DNA from: Paraburkholderia graminis C4D1M
Lineage (GTDB): Bacteria; Pseudomonadota; Gammaproteobacteria; Burkholderiales; Burkholderiaceae
Direction of reading: 5' to 3'
Length of the DNA: 64,000 nt
Assembly: GCF_000172415.1 (NCBI RefSeq)
Contig: NZ_ABLD01000014.1
Coordinates: 62,001-126,000 of the forward strand
Below the pieces are notes generated by a model that saw nothing but the letters and a program-made list of their open reading frames with translations, was not told the origin of the DNA and ran no database searches. The first letter of the stretch is position 1. Every line of letters begins with the position of its first letter. A program made the position numbers and the translations under genes. This document shows positions 36,868-45,751 of the stretch, in pieces.

Positions 36868-37857
36868 CTAGTCCTGGCCCGGCGCCTGACGATAAAACGC
36901 AGCACGAAGCTCCAGGGCCTCTTTCGAGTACATCGATTCGACGGTTTGCCGGGCGCGCTGTCCCACGGACGTACGCAGTGCCGGATCGGCTAGCAGCGCG
37001 CCCACAATCTGCCGCGCCTGTTCGGTCGTGTCGAAGAGAAAGCCGTTCTCGCCGTGCCGGATCGAATCGGCGTAGCCGCCGTTCCGATGGCATACCACCG
37101 GAAGGCCGCAGGCCATTGCCTCGAGCACGACCCGGCCGAACGTTTCGACGTGAGACCCTGTCCGGTAATAGAAGACGTCGAGAGAGCGCAGAAAATCCGC
37201 GGCTGGCGTAGCTCCCTCTGGAAGAAGCTCGATACCTGTGTTCTCCCCGAGCGCGTCGCGCAGACAAGTAGCTCCCTGCAGCCTTACACCGACCCCTTGA
37301 GCAGCCCATTCACGATACAGCACCAGGTCTTCTTCATTGTGCTTGTCGTTGGTGTCGCGGCTCAGACGCCCTATCACCGGCCGATTGCGTGCCACGCCAG
37401 GTACCGTCGCGAACAGGTCGATGTCAATCGGCGATGGATGCACCACGCCATCCACGCCTACCAGCTTTTTCTGGAATTCGGAGATGAACACGTACTCCGT
37501 CTTCGGCCAGCGCAGCAAGGGCGGATGCTTCGATGTCAGCGTCAGTATCTTCGGATGGAACGTGTTGAACACGTAGATCAGACGTTGTGGCACTGCGGCG
37601 AGATACGGCCATACCGTGTTGCGCCAGTGTGCTCCGACGAAGACATAGGTGCCTCCGTTCGGGCGGTGCCTCGGTGCAATGCCGAGAGGGGTGATCCCGA
37701 ACTTTTCCCTCAGTTCGGGCGAACTGCGCGACGATGTCGACCACAGTCTCACTTCGCTTTGCTTGCCAAGCAGGTGAGCGAGGTTGAGCGTCTCCTGTTC
37801 GCTGCCGCCGTGCGGATTCTGGAATCCGTTGAATATGTGAATAACCTGTTTTGGCAT
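36868..37857 (-). CDS. Glycosyltransferase family 4
   Basis: A 329-residue GT-B enzyme. The N-terminal domain opens VIHIFNGFQNPHGGSEQETLN. The C-terminal nucleotide-sugar domain has ETFGRVVLEAMACGLPVVCHRNGG, the E-x7-E motif of GT4 retaining enzymes. It lacks a signal peptide and acts at the inner membrane, inner face. The position in the waaC-GT-GT-waaL run suggests it adds a sugar to the LPS core; donor and acceptor are unknown. A gap of 77 bases separates it from the next upstream gene. Confidence 0.85.
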   Translation of the reverse strand: MPKQVIHIFNGFQNPHGGSEQETLNLAHLLGKQSEVRLWSTSSRSSPELREKFGITPLGIAPRHRPNGGTYVFVGAHWRNTVWPYLAAVPQRLIYVFNTFHPKILTLTSKHPPLLRWPKTEYVFISEFQKKLVGVDGVVHPSPIDIDLFATVPGVARNRPVIGRLSRDTNDKHNEEDLVLYREWAAQGVGVRLQGATCLRDALGENTGIELLPEGATPAADFLRSLDVFYYRTGSHVETFGRVVLEAMACGLPVVCHRNGGYADSIRHGENGFLFDTTEQARQIVGALLADPALRTSVGQRARQTVESMYSKEALELRAAFYRQAPGQD

Positions 37858-37934
37858 AGTAGATAAGAGCGGCTGGAGCCCGTTTGACCGATCGCATCAG
37901 GTCGGGCCGACAGCGACCATTGCAAATGGACCTA

Positions 37935-39059
37935 TTACGACTGGCTTAGTCGGTAGACCATCTCCGTCCTGTCGACAAACAGCCCTTGAGAAAACTCGTC
38001 GACTGCCTTTGCTCGCGCCATCTTTCCCATGTCCGCCAGGCGATCGCCCCGCTCGAGAATTCCTTTAAGCGCCCGAGTTAACGAATCGGGGTCGTGCGGC
38101 GGGACGACCCAGCCGTCGACGCCATCACGAACGTTCTCCGGCAGACCGCTGTAGCTCGACACTATCACAGGCTTGCCCATCGCCATCATCTCGCGGCAGG
38201 CAAACGACACAGTCTCCACCGCATATGACGTGACGAAGCCGATATCGAACGCCCGGATATAGGGCTTCACGTCTTCCACGAAACCCGCGACTTCGAGCTG
38301 GCTGCGCATACCCACCGAATCAATAACCTGCCACTGCTCTGCGCTCGGCTCCGTTCCGACAACCACGACTGCAATCTTTTCACGTAGCGATGGCGGCAAC
38401 GCGCTCACTGCGGCGATCACGTCCATCGTGCCTTTGTACCAGTCGAAGCCTGTCACGGTTCCGAGCACAAGTTTGTCGGCTTTCGATTCGCCGAGCAGCG
38501 ACTTACGCGCCGCGGCGATCTCGGCCGCGTCCGACGGCTTGAAGTCGTCGGTGTCCACACCATTCTTGATGGTGATAAGCGAGCAGTGTCGATATACCGA
38601 ATCGCGCACAAGGCTCGCAGTCGAATCAGACACGGCAATGACATCATCTGTCGCGCGGGCTCTGATCTTCGTGACGAAGTCACTCTTGATGGCGATGGAG
38701 TTGTGTTTGGTCAATACAATGCGTGGCTTGCGGCCCTTGAAGCACATCAGGCTGAATACCACCAGGCGATGGTCTGGGGAGCCGTTGACGTGCACAACAT
38801 CAAAGCGTTCTTTCTCCAGCAGCGAGCGCAATGCGCGCCACGCTGAAATCATGCGGCCGGCGTCTTTCAGCTTGGCTGGGAATTCAAGCGGCAGTGTCGT
38901 CACGTGTTCGAGCTTGCTGGCCTTTTCGAATAGCCTGCTACTCGAGGGCGCAGCCACAAATATCTGATGCCGCCTGGAAAGCCCCTTGGCAATCGCCAGA
39001 ATGTACGTATCGTGACCTCCGCCGCGCCCATAGTGAAAATTGGTCAGCAATATCTTCAA
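37935..39059 (-). CDS. Glycosyltransferase family 4
   Basis: A 374-residue GT-B enzyme. It starts MKILLTNFHYGRGGGHDTYI. VVHVNGSPDHR is in the N-terminal domain, and CREMMAMGKPVIVSSYSGLPENV is the C-terminal donor-binding motif. Its start overlaps the waaC stop by four bases, so the two genes are translationally coupled. This strongly implies a role in LPS core assembly. The sugar is not predictable from the sequence. Confidence 0.86.
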   Translation of the reverse strand: MKILLTNFHYGRGGGHDTYILAIAKGLSRRHQIFVAAPSSSRLFEKASKLEHVTTLPLEFPAKLKDAGRMISAWRALRSLLEKERFDVVHVNGSPDHRLVVFSLMCFKGRKPRIVLTKHNSIAIKSDFVTKIRARATDDVIAVSDSTASLVRDSVYRHCSLITIKNGVDTDDFKPSDAAEIAAARKSLLGESKADKLVLGTVTGFDWYKGTMDVIAAVSALPPSLREKIAVVVVGTEPSAEQWQVIDSVGMRSQLEVAGFVEDVKPYIRAFDIGFVTSYAVETVSFACREMMAMGKPVIVSSYSGLPENVRDGVDGWVVPPHDPDSLTRALKGILERGDRLADMGKMARAKAVDEFSQGLFVDRTEMVYRLSQS

Positions 39060-40024
39060 GGCAAAGGCTCCAGCGAAGCAATGGCGTCCAGGACTTCCGT
39101 TACCGAGGGTGGGCGCCCGTCGTCACCAACGGACACCGATACGCCAGGCACGTCGACGCCAAAATAACGCCGTGCTGTTGCAGTGAAGATCATGACCGTG
39201 GGCTTGCCGAGTGCGCTTGCGAGATGCACGAAGCCGGTATCTGTCCCGACGATGAGCGTGGCGGCATCGACGTACTGCGCGACCTGCAAGATAGACATCC
39301 GCGGCAGTATACGGGAGCCCCTCACTTCCTTCGCAATTGCGATGGCCTCCTGTTCCTCGCGGGCTGAACCCCACGGCAGAAGGGGGGTAATGCCGCGCTC
39401 GACAAGCGAGCGGCCAATGGCAACCCAGTGAGCCGTCGGCCACTTCTTTACATCGCTCGAAGTGGCATGGAACAGCATCGCGTACGGCTGTTCTTCTGGC
39501 TTGACGGAAGGATCGGCAGACCTGGGGATTGACAGGTCAAAGCGCGGTGCCCCGCTCACCTCGTAGCCGAATGCGTCGGCGACAGTGCGGCGCAAGCCGT
39601 CCCACGCATTGAGATCTTCACGTGGCGCGAAGCGGCCAGTGTAAGCAAAGGCGGCGCCGCTCTCGCCGAGGTCTGCCGAACGATAGCCTAGACGCCGGCG
39701 CGAGCGCGCAAGGAAAGAAATTATCGCGCTTTTGTAGACGCCCTGAAGATCGAGAACGATGTCGTATTTTTCGCGTCGCAGTTCAGATATCGATGTAAAG
39801 ATCGCCTTGAGCTCGGCCCCAGAGCGGTTTTTCTTGAAGCCCCGCAATGGCGCGCACAGCACGCGGTCGATGCCCGCATTCCAGCGTGGAACATCGGCGA
39901 AGGACGCATCGGCGGCCCAGTCAATCTTGACGCCAGGAAAGGCGCGATGCAGGTCGGCCACCACGGGCTGACCATGTACCAGGTCACCTAAGGAGGTGAC
40001 TTTCACTATTAGAATGCGTTTCAT
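39056..40024 (-). CDS. waaC: Lipopolysaccharide heptosyltransferase I
   Basis: A 322-residue GT9 enzyme that adds the first L-glycero-D-manno-heptose to Kdo2-lipid A. It begins MKRILIVKVTSLGDLVHGQPVV. The donor half has LLFHATSSDVKKWP, LLPWGSAREEQEA, LPRMSILQVAQ and VGTDTGFVHLASALGKP, matching E. coli WaaC block by block. I use ATG 40024; AAGGAGGTGAC lies ahead but inside the gene, so the true ribosome site is weak. It is the first gene of the cluster. Confidence 0.88.
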   Translation of the reverse strand: MKRILIVKVTSLGDLVHGQPVVADLHRAFPGVKIDWAADASFADVPRWNAGIDRVLCAPLRGFKKNRSGAELKAIFTSISELRREKYDIVLDLQGVYKSAIISFLARSRRRLGYRSADLGESGAAFAYTGRFAPREDLNAWDGLRRTVADAFGYEVSGAPRFDLSIPRSADPSVKPEEQPYAMLFHATSSDVKKWPTAHWVAIGRSLVERGITPLLPWGSAREEQEAIAIAKEVRGSRILPRMSILQVAQYVDAATLIVGTDTGFVHLASALGKPTVMIFTATARRYFGVDVPGVSVSVGDDGRPPSVTEVLDAIASLEPLP

Positions 40025-40701
40025 TCCATTACCATTCAACAAGCGGACTTCACTTCAGCATCCGTGAGACCTATACCTCGATGCTGTGCAGTGACCTGAG
40101 GGAAATCAACGGCAGGATATCCAGCTTAGATTATCCCGGACTTGGTCCGAGGGTTCCCACACGCCGGGAGCAATCAAAACGACTTTGGTTCAGATCGGCG
40201 GCAGGGCGGTTCGTAGCAGCGGTATTTTCGACATAGCAATAGAGCAACTATCTATTTGCAAGCTATCGGAAGGCTGCCTGGGGCGCCCGGGTTCCGGGTT
40301 GTTGCACGCGAGTCGCGTAGGATCATACAGGACCCAGCGGGTACGGGACCTTGGCGTACTCAGTCTCCGGTCGTGCGTGGAGAGACGTTTCGTAGACCTG
40401 AGGCGGAGCAGATCCGGCTGTCGTGCTCGAAAGCGTGGTCCCGCAGTACCATCGACAAACCGCCAAAACAACTCGAACTCGCCCAACGCGCTGCCCCACC
40501 CACACGCCTCCTAGCCCCCGCCTCACCTCTTCGCTGAAATTTCAGATCGTTCTCATCCATTCGCTGAATCGGCGCGCGCTGCCTATGCAATTCCCATCGA
40601 TATGGGAATAGTTGCGCGTCGGCCTACGCCGATCCTTTCGCATTTCAGTGCGACAGGCATTGCGAGATCACTCGCCGGACTAAGAGCTTTATTTGCAATT
40701 C
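40025..40701. other. waaC / outer-membrane gene divergent intergenic region
   Basis: These 677 bases have reading frames of 100 codons or fewer on both strands, without ribosome sites or recognisable products. They hold the promoters of the two divergent genes and a perfect palindrome at 40590-40609. Confidence 0.5.
40590..40609. repeat. 20-bp perfect palindrome upstream of the barrel gene
   Basis: Arms ATTCCCAT and ATGGGAAT around CGAT. It lies 92 bases before the outer-membrane protein start, a typical operator distance. Confidence 0.6.
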
Positions 40702-41220
40702 ATGCACAAAATAACCAGATCAATTCTCGCGGCATCGGTGGTTCTTCTTTCACAGCTTCCTTGCGCACAAGCGGCGCCGCAAGCGGGCGCAAGCCAGTTC
40801 GCCGGTCCTTATGTTGGTTTCAAGCTAGGCGTCAATAATTCGGATGCATCGGGCGCATTCAACAAGGCGTCGCATAACACGGTGTTTCCGGGCTTCACCG
40901 CCGGATACAACTTCGACGTGCAGCGGTTCGTGGTAGGAGCCGAGGCTTTCGCGGATTTGCACCACGGCTCCACCACCTTCAAGGACGCCGGAATCGACGC
41001 CAAATTCGGCATGCCGTTTAACCAGTTCATGCCGTACATTCGCGCCGGCTTTACGGGCGACGACCCCGATACGCGGTTCCATTGGGGCCTCGGCGTCGAC
41101 TACAAGTTCGCGGAGCATGTCAGCGCGGTCGCCGAATGGACCACGGACTCGAGCCATCACGACGGCACGAAGAGAACAAACAATAGCTTCACGGTAGGCG
41201 TCCAGTATCACTTCAATTAA
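40702..41220 (+). CDS. Outer-membrane beta-barrel protein
   Basis: A 172-residue exported protein. The signal peptide is MHKITRSILAASVVLLSQLPC, cut after AQA. The mature part alternates in the pattern of an 8-stranded barrel (GPYVGFKLGVNNS, FTAGYNFDVQRFVVGAEAFADL) and ends VGVQYHFN, with the C-terminal Phe-Asn region typical of barrels. It resembles the small OmpA/opacity-like porins. I chose ATG 40702 over a TTG three codons upstream. The role is unknown, perhaps adhesion or stability. Confidence 0.75.
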   Translation: MHKITRSILAASVVLLSQLPCAQAAPQAGASQFAGPYVGFKLGVNNSDASGAFNKASHNTVFPGFTAGYNFDVQRFVVGAEAFADLHHGSTTFKDAGIDAKFGMPFNQFMPYIRAGFTGDDPDTRFHWGLGVDYKFAEHVSAVAEWTTDSSHHDGTKRTNNSFTVGVQYHFN

Positions 41221-41345
41221 TGACTCGATGAGCTTGCGTGCGGCAAGAAAACAGACCGCTGCGCAAGCTGCATAGACACCACACTTGGCACGCAGTAAAA
41301 GCTCGGCTCACGGCGAACACAGTCAACAAGCTTCTTTGCGAAGGC

Positions 41346-41374
41346 TTGTTGGCTCCGCCCACTCCCGCTAAAAT
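41346..41374 (+). promoter_or_regulatory. Sigma-70 promoter of the riboswitch-CaCA transcript
   Basis: -35 TTGTTG and -10 TAAAAT with exactly 17 bases between. The expected start near 41381 coincides with the first bases of the riboswitch. Confidence 0.6.
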
Positions 41375-41379
41375 CCCCG

Positions 41380-41505
41380 GGTCACTGGGGAGTAGCCTTC
41401 CTTCACGCATCGCGGCATCGCGGCATCGCCTGAAGGAGAGCGCGTCAACATACTTGGCCTGCGGGTCATGGCGCGTTCGACCGGGTCGGTTTGGCGAGAC
41501 CATTG
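41380..41505 (+). promoter_or_regulatory. yybP-ykoY (Mn2+) riboswitch
   Basis: The two conserved blocks of this class are present: GGGGAGTAGCC at 41387-41397 and GTCAACATACTTGG at 41444-41457. The closing strand GGCGAGACC at 41493-41502 can pair with GGTC at the 5' side. The variable arm between them contains repeats of CATCGCGG. The class senses Mn2+ and usually controls Mn2+ or other cation exporters. About 200 bases separate it from the cation-antiporter start, leaving room for an expression platform I could not define. Confidence 0.85.
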
Positions 41506-41703
41506 GCGCACTGCTTCGTTCTGGTCGGACGGGTCGCGGTGCGTCATGGTTCGTCTTACGTCCGACCTCGGAGCCGCTGTGAAATCCCGCGCTGTTCAAT
41601 CTCCTCGTCTTCTGCTCAACTTGCTGTCGCGCGATCTGCCGCGCCGCACGTTTTCGGTCCATCACGTCGATCACGTCAATCCCTTCGATGCACGGAGCCG
41701 CGC

Positions 41704-42714
41704 ATGACCGGTCTTCTCATCGAACTGGCCATCATGCTGGTCGTCATCCTCGTGGCGGCCGAGCTTTTCACCAACGCGCTCGAACATCTCGGCGAGCGGC
41801 TTAAGATATCCGAAGGCGTGACCGGCTCGTTGTTCGCTGCAGTCGGCACCGCGTTGCCCGAGACGCTCGTGCCGCTTATAGCGATTGTCGGCGGGACGAG
41901 CGATCGTGCCGTCAACGAGGAGATCGGCGTGGGCGCGATTCTCGGCGCACCGCTGATGCTGTCCACGCTGTCCACCTTTCTGATGACGCTCGCCGTGCTG
42001 CGCTCGCGCGGCGTCGGCGGACGCGTCGCGCCGGAGCGTTCGGGCTTCACTCGCGATCTCAACTATTTCCTCTTTGCGTTCCTGCTGGCCGCCGCGGCCA
42101 TGTATGTGCCGCATGAGCAGCGCATCGTGCGCGCGCTCTTCAGCGTCGCGCTCGTCGGCGTGTATGTCGCCTATGTCGTGGCGACCTTCCGCGCGTCGAA
42201 CGATCTCGTCGATGCAGGCCACGGCACGGAAGCGCCCGGCAAGATGATGCTCGCGCGCATCGGCGTGCCGACCAACCTAGCGACCATCGCCGTCCAACTG
42301 CTGATCGCGGTCGGGTTGCTCGTGTGGGGCGCGGAGGGCTTCATCCATGGCGTGCGGGGCGTGTCCGTGGTGGTCGGCGTGTCGCCGCTGCTGCTGTCGC
42401 TGCTGATCATTCCGATCGCCACGGAGTTGCCGGAGAAGGTCAACAGCATCCTGTGGATTCGCCGCGGCAAGGACACTCTGGCGTTCGGCAACATCACGGG
42501 CGCGATGGTGTTTCAGGGCACCTTGTTGCCGGCTATCGGCATTCTGCTGACGCCGTGGACGCCGCGCATCGAGGTGGTGACGGGCATCGTCATCACGCTG
42601 GTCGCGGCGGGCTGGCTGCGGCTCAACGCGCGAGAGCACGGCGCGCCCGTGTGGGCGCTGCTGGTCTGCGGCGCGCTGTACGCCGCTTATCTGGCGATCA
42701 CGCTAAGCCGTTAG
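41704..42714 (+). CDS. CaCA-family cation antiporter (Na+/Ca2+ exchanger-like)
   Basis: A 336-residue inner-membrane protein with about ten hydrophobic helices. It has the two inverted alpha repeats of the CaCA superfamily: GTALPETLVPLIAIVGG near residues 44-60, and IATELPEKVNSILWIRRG followed by AFGNITGAMVFQ. Both keep the key acidic residue. The riboswitch upstream suggests it exports Mn2+ or responds to Mn2+ excess, though the family more often moves Ca2+. I chose ATG 41704, because the longer open frame runs through the riboswitch. The ribosome site is weak (CGGAGCCGCGC). Confidence 0.85.
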   Translation: MTGLLIELAIMLVVILVAAELFTNALEHLGERLKISEGVTGSLFAAVGTALPETLVPLIAIVGGTSDRAVNEEIGVGAILGAPLMLSTLSTFLMTLAVLRSRGVGGRVAPERSGFTRDLNYFLFAFLLAAAAMYVPHEQRIVRALFSVALVGVYVAYVVATFRASNDLVDAGHGTEAPGKMMLARIGVPTNLATIAVQLLIAVGLLVWGAEGFIHGVRGVSVVVGVSPLLLSLLIIPIATELPEKVNSILWIRRGKDTLAFGNITGAMVFQGTLLPAIGILLTPWTPRIEVVTGIVITLVAAGWLRLNAREHGAPVWALLVCGALYAAYLAITLSR

Positions 42715-42967
42715 GCGTTCGAGCCACGTCGCCGGCGAATCACAAGCCGCGGCGATGCTCCCGCCCAATACATCGATCTAACGGCTTTTCTCTCGCCAAC
42801 TCCCGGAATCGCGCGATGCGCGACGACGGCATAATTTCACAAACCATTGCGACATGGGTCTCGACAAGCGCCGCCGACGAAATCACCGTTGCGCGGCGCA
42901 TTCTTCGCGCATGTTGTCGATGCATCAAGCGGCAGGGAACCAGTCGAGCAAGTCCGCGGAGGCGGGT

Positions 42968-43630
42968 ATGAGCCACATTGTCATCGTCGGATCGGGCGGC
43001 CATGCAAAAGTCGTCATCGATATTGTCGAGCAGGAAGGAAAACACAGCATTGCCGGGTTAATCGACGCATACCGCAACGTGGGTGAACGGACGCTCGACT
43101 ATCCGGTGCTTGGCGGCGAAGCCGATCTTCCCCGTCTCGTGGCTGAACACGATCTGCAAGGCACCATCATTGCAATCGGCGACAACGTCGTCCGCTCGAA
43201 AGTGGCGGCGAAGGTCGAAGCGCTTTGCCCCCAACTGCAGTTCATGAATGCCATTCATCCGCGGGCAACGATTGGTCACGGGACAACGGTCGGGGCGGGC
43301 AGTGTAGTGATGGCTGGAGCGGTCGTTAATCCCGACTGTCGCGTAGGCCAGTTCTGTATTCTGAACACGAACTCGTCTCTGGATCACGACTCTGTGATGG
43401 ACGAGTTTTCGAGCCTGGCGCCCGGAGCGATAACGGGTGGCAACTGCCGGATCGGTGCGTATTCCGCCATTAGCATCGGCGCAGTTCTTCGCCACGGCAT
43501 CAACGTCGGAGAGCACAGCATCGTTGGCGCGGGAGCCACCGTTCTGAGGGACGTCGAGCCCTATTCGGTCGTCTACGGCAGTCCCGCCAGGAAGGTGCGC
43601 GACAGGGTTGCCGGGGCCCGCTATCTGTGA
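42968..43630 (+). CDS. NeuD/PglD-family sugar O/N-acyltransferase
   Basis: A 220-residue enzyme. It has an N-terminal nucleotide-binding fold (IVIVGSGGHAKVVIDIV) and a C-terminal left-handed beta-helix from about residue 90 (IHPRATIGHGTTVGAG...). It ends YGSPARKVR. Family members acylate a 4-amino sugar nucleotide with acetyl- or hydroxyacyl-CoA; a His-Asp pair is catalytic (here within NSSLDHDSV). GGAGG lies seven bases before ATG 42968. With the aminotransferase at 44568 it could form an N-acylated Qui4N-type sugar. Confidence 0.85.
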   Translation: MSHIVIVGSGGHAKVVIDIVEQEGKHSIAGLIDAYRNVGERTLDYPVLGGEADLPRLVAEHDLQGTIIAIGDNVVRSKVAAKVEALCPQLQFMNAIHPRATIGHGTTVGAGSVVMAGAVVNPDCRVGQFCILNTNSSLDHDSVMDEFSSLAPGAITGGNCRIGAYSAISIGAVLRHGINVGEHSIVGAGATVLRDVEPYSVVYGSPARKVRDRVAGARYL

Positions 43631-43727
43631 ATGCAGGCCCTACGTTCACCCTGTCTACAACTTGCCCGGCAGTTCCATGCGGCAGTAAAGTCATCGTGGA
43701 CTAAACCTCAACACGCACTGGATTTAT

Positions 43728-44465
43728 ATGAACGTTGTTACGTCGGATGACAGCATCGGCGTCGTGCCGACTCATCCTCTATCGAAGCATTTCATTGTGA
43801 TCGGCTACCGGGACGGGGCTTTCTCAACCATCCCTAACAAGTTCTTCAGGAACTGGCTGGATGAAGAGGCCACCGACGGAGTGTTTCATATCGGCCGATG
43901 CAGTGTTCTCGGCGTGGGTTCGGTCGCCAGATACGACGGCCATGCGCAGAAGCTGGTGATTGGAAAGAACGTCGCAGGCGGTATGGGGCTCAAGTTCATT
44001 CTGAACGCCCAGCATGAAACGAAGACCATATCGACGACCATGTTCAGCATCTACGGCAACGGTCTCACCAATGCAATGATGCCGCAATACGCTGACACGG
44101 TTATTCATAACGATGTGTGGATCGGCGACGAGGCTGTATTCCTGGGCGGCAGCGTCATCGAAAGCGGATGCGTTATCGGTGCGCGCTCGCTGATACCGCC
44201 GAACTTCCGCAGCGAACCGTATGGTATCTATGCGGGCTCGCCGGCGCGGCTGGTGCGTTTCCGCTTTTCGGAAAAAGTACGGGAGCGCTTGCTGGATCTG
44301 GCATGGTGGGACATGTCGCTGCAGTGGATCAAAGACAATAACGACGCGTTCGTTGTCGATCTCACGGCGGACGAGGGGCGTGCGCTCGAAGTACTCGGTG
44401 AGCTTCAGCGGGCCAAAGCCGCAGAACTGGCGACTGTGCGTGAACAGTCCCAGCAGACCTTGTAG
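43728..44465 (+). CDS. Hexapeptide-repeat acetyltransferase (CatB-like)
   Basis: A 245-residue left-handed beta-helix acyltransferase. The central part shows hexapeptide turns (VLGVGSVARY, DVWIGDEAVFLGGSVIESGCVIGARSLI) and YAGSPARLVRFRF close to the end, as in the xenobiotic/streptogramin (CatB) group. The Asn-His of NAQHET may be catalytic. The C-terminal extension is helical. It is in line with the NeuD-like gene after 97 bases and convergent with the aminotransferase. It probably acylates a sugar; the acceptor is unknown. Confidence 0.78.
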   Translation: MNVVTSDDSIGVVPTHPLSKHFIVIGYRDGAFSTIPNKFFRNWLDEEATDGVFHIGRCSVLGVGSVARYDGHAQKLVIGKNVAGGMGLKFILNAQHETKTISTTMFSIYGNGLTNAMMPQYADTVIHNDVWIGDEAVFLGGSVIESGCVIGARSLIPPNFRSEPYGIYAGSPARLVRFRFSEKVRERLLDLAWWDMSLQWIKDNNDAFVVDLTADEGRALEVLGELQRAKAAELATVREQSQQTL

Positions 44466-44498
44466 TTACTAGCGGGCTTCTTTCCTGACACAAACAAA

Positions 44499-44536
44499 GA
44501 GCACTCGACGCATGTCACGCGTCGAGTGCTCTTTTG
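44499..44536. terminator. Bidirectional terminator between convergent genes
   Basis: A 13-bp perfect stem (GAGCACTCGACGC / GCGTCGAGTGCTC) with loop ATGTCAC and TTTTGT after it. It lies between the acetyltransferase and the aminotransferase stops. Confidence 0.92.
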
Positions 44537-44567
44537 TATCTGGAGTTCACAAGAGAGCGTGCTGCCT

Positions 44568-45713
44568 TTAATACGTCTTGATGATATCGACGATCCGTTC
44601 CACGTTCGCAGTGGAAAGACCGGGGTAAATCGGCAGACACAGCACTTTCCTCGCCGCATCGGCTGCGACCGGAAGGTTGGCGGGGTTGGCGCTGACGAGA
44701 CCGCGATACATGGGGAAATCCGAGATCAGCGGATAAAAATAGCGGCGCACGATGATCTTGTGCTGACGCAATCTCTCGAACAACGCGTCGCGACTGCACG
44801 GAAAATCGTCTTCGACGAGAATCGGGAAGTAAGCGCGATTCGCAATGGGGCTGTCGCAGGCCGGCAGGCAACGGATGCCTGGCACATCGGAAAGCAGCGC
44901 GCAGTACTGGGAAGCGATATCGCGTCGACTGGCTAATGCTTCATCGATATTCTTCAATTGCAGAAGGCCGAACGCGGCATTGACTTCGCTCATCTTGCCG
45001 TTAATGCCGGGCGCGACCACCGTCGTCTCATCGACGAAGCCGAAGTTCTTCAGGTGGTTGACCCGCTGTTTGGTCTTTGCATCCGGGCAAATGATCGCGC
45101 CGCCTTCGAATGTGTTGAAGATCTTCGTCGCGTGAAAACTCAGAACGGAGAGATCGCCGTGGCGAAGAACGCTGCCGCCGCCCGTGCGCACACCAAATGC
45201 GTGAGCCGCGTCGTAGATGACCTTGAGGTTGTAGTTGTCGGCGATCTTCTGAATGGCTTCGGTGTCGCAAGGATAACCATAGCAATGCACCGGCAGGATC
45301 GCCGTAGTCTGCGGCGTGATGGCGGCCTCGATCTTTCGCGGATCCATATTCAGCGTGTGCGGATCGACGTCGACGAAAACGGGCTTGATGCCGTTCCAGA
45401 GCAGCGAATGCGCGGTTGCCACGAAAGAATAGGGCGTTGTGATCACCTCGCCCGTAATGCGCAGCGCCTGCAATGCAGTAACGAGACCCAGCGTGCCGTT
45501 CGAAAACAGCGCAAGGTGGTCGACGCCGAGATACTCCTCGAGCGCCGCCTCGAGCCGTTGGTGAAACGGGCCGCCGTTAGTCAGCACCTTGCTGTCCCAG
45601 ATCTCGCGAAGATACGGAATGAAGTCGTCAAGCGGCGACAGATAAGGTTGCGTGACAAAGATGGTTTCTTCTGTCAGCGCCGAAACAGCTTCAGCAGGCA
45701 GGCTTGCGTTCAT
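44568..45713 (-). CDS. DegT/DnrJ/EryC1-family sugar aminotransferase
   Basis: A 381-residue PLP enzyme that transfers an amino group from glutamate to a keto-sugar nucleotide. The PLP Lys is residue 197 (SFHATKIFNTFEGG) and the cofactor Asp is in YDAAHAFG (168). The N-terminus (VTQPYLSPLDDFIPYL, VLTNGGPFHQRLE) resembles the VioA-type enzymes that make dTDP-4-amino-4,6-dideoxyglucose. It sits 38 bases downstream of the TPR glycosyltransferase in the same direction. The ribosome site is weak. A role in supplying the flagellin sugar is an inference. Confidence 0.85.
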   Translation of the reverse strand: MNASLPAEAVSALTEETIFVTQPYLSPLDDFIPYLREIWDSKVLTNGGPFHQRLEAALEEYLGVDHLALFSNGTLGLVTALQALRITGEVITTPYSFVATAHSLLWNGIKPVFVDVDPHTLNMDPRKIEAAITPQTTAILPVHCYGYPCDTEAIQKIADNYNLKVIYDAAHAFGVRTGGGSVLRHGDLSVLSFHATKIFNTFEGGAIICPDAKTKQRVNHLKNFGFVDETTVVAPGINGKMSEVNAAFGLLQLKNIDEALASRRDIASQYCALLSDVPGIRCLPACDSPIANRAYFPILVEDDFPCSRDALFERLRQHKIIVRRYFYPLISDFPMYRGLVSANPANLPVAADAARKVLCLPIYPGLSTANVERIVDIIKTY

Positions 45714-45751
45714 GATTGGGTTCTTCGCTAGTAGGTGCAGCGCGCGGCTCG

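Noticed and set aside
40190..40486. A 98-codon minus-strand frame (and a 109-codon plus frame) in the waaC upstream gap
   Set aside because: No ribosome site, no recognisable family, overlapping frames on both strands. It could be a gene remnant, but there is no support.
41401..41432. CATCGCGG direct repeats as a CRISPR-like or microsatellite feature
   Set aside because: Only two to three short copies, located in the variable arm of the riboswitch.
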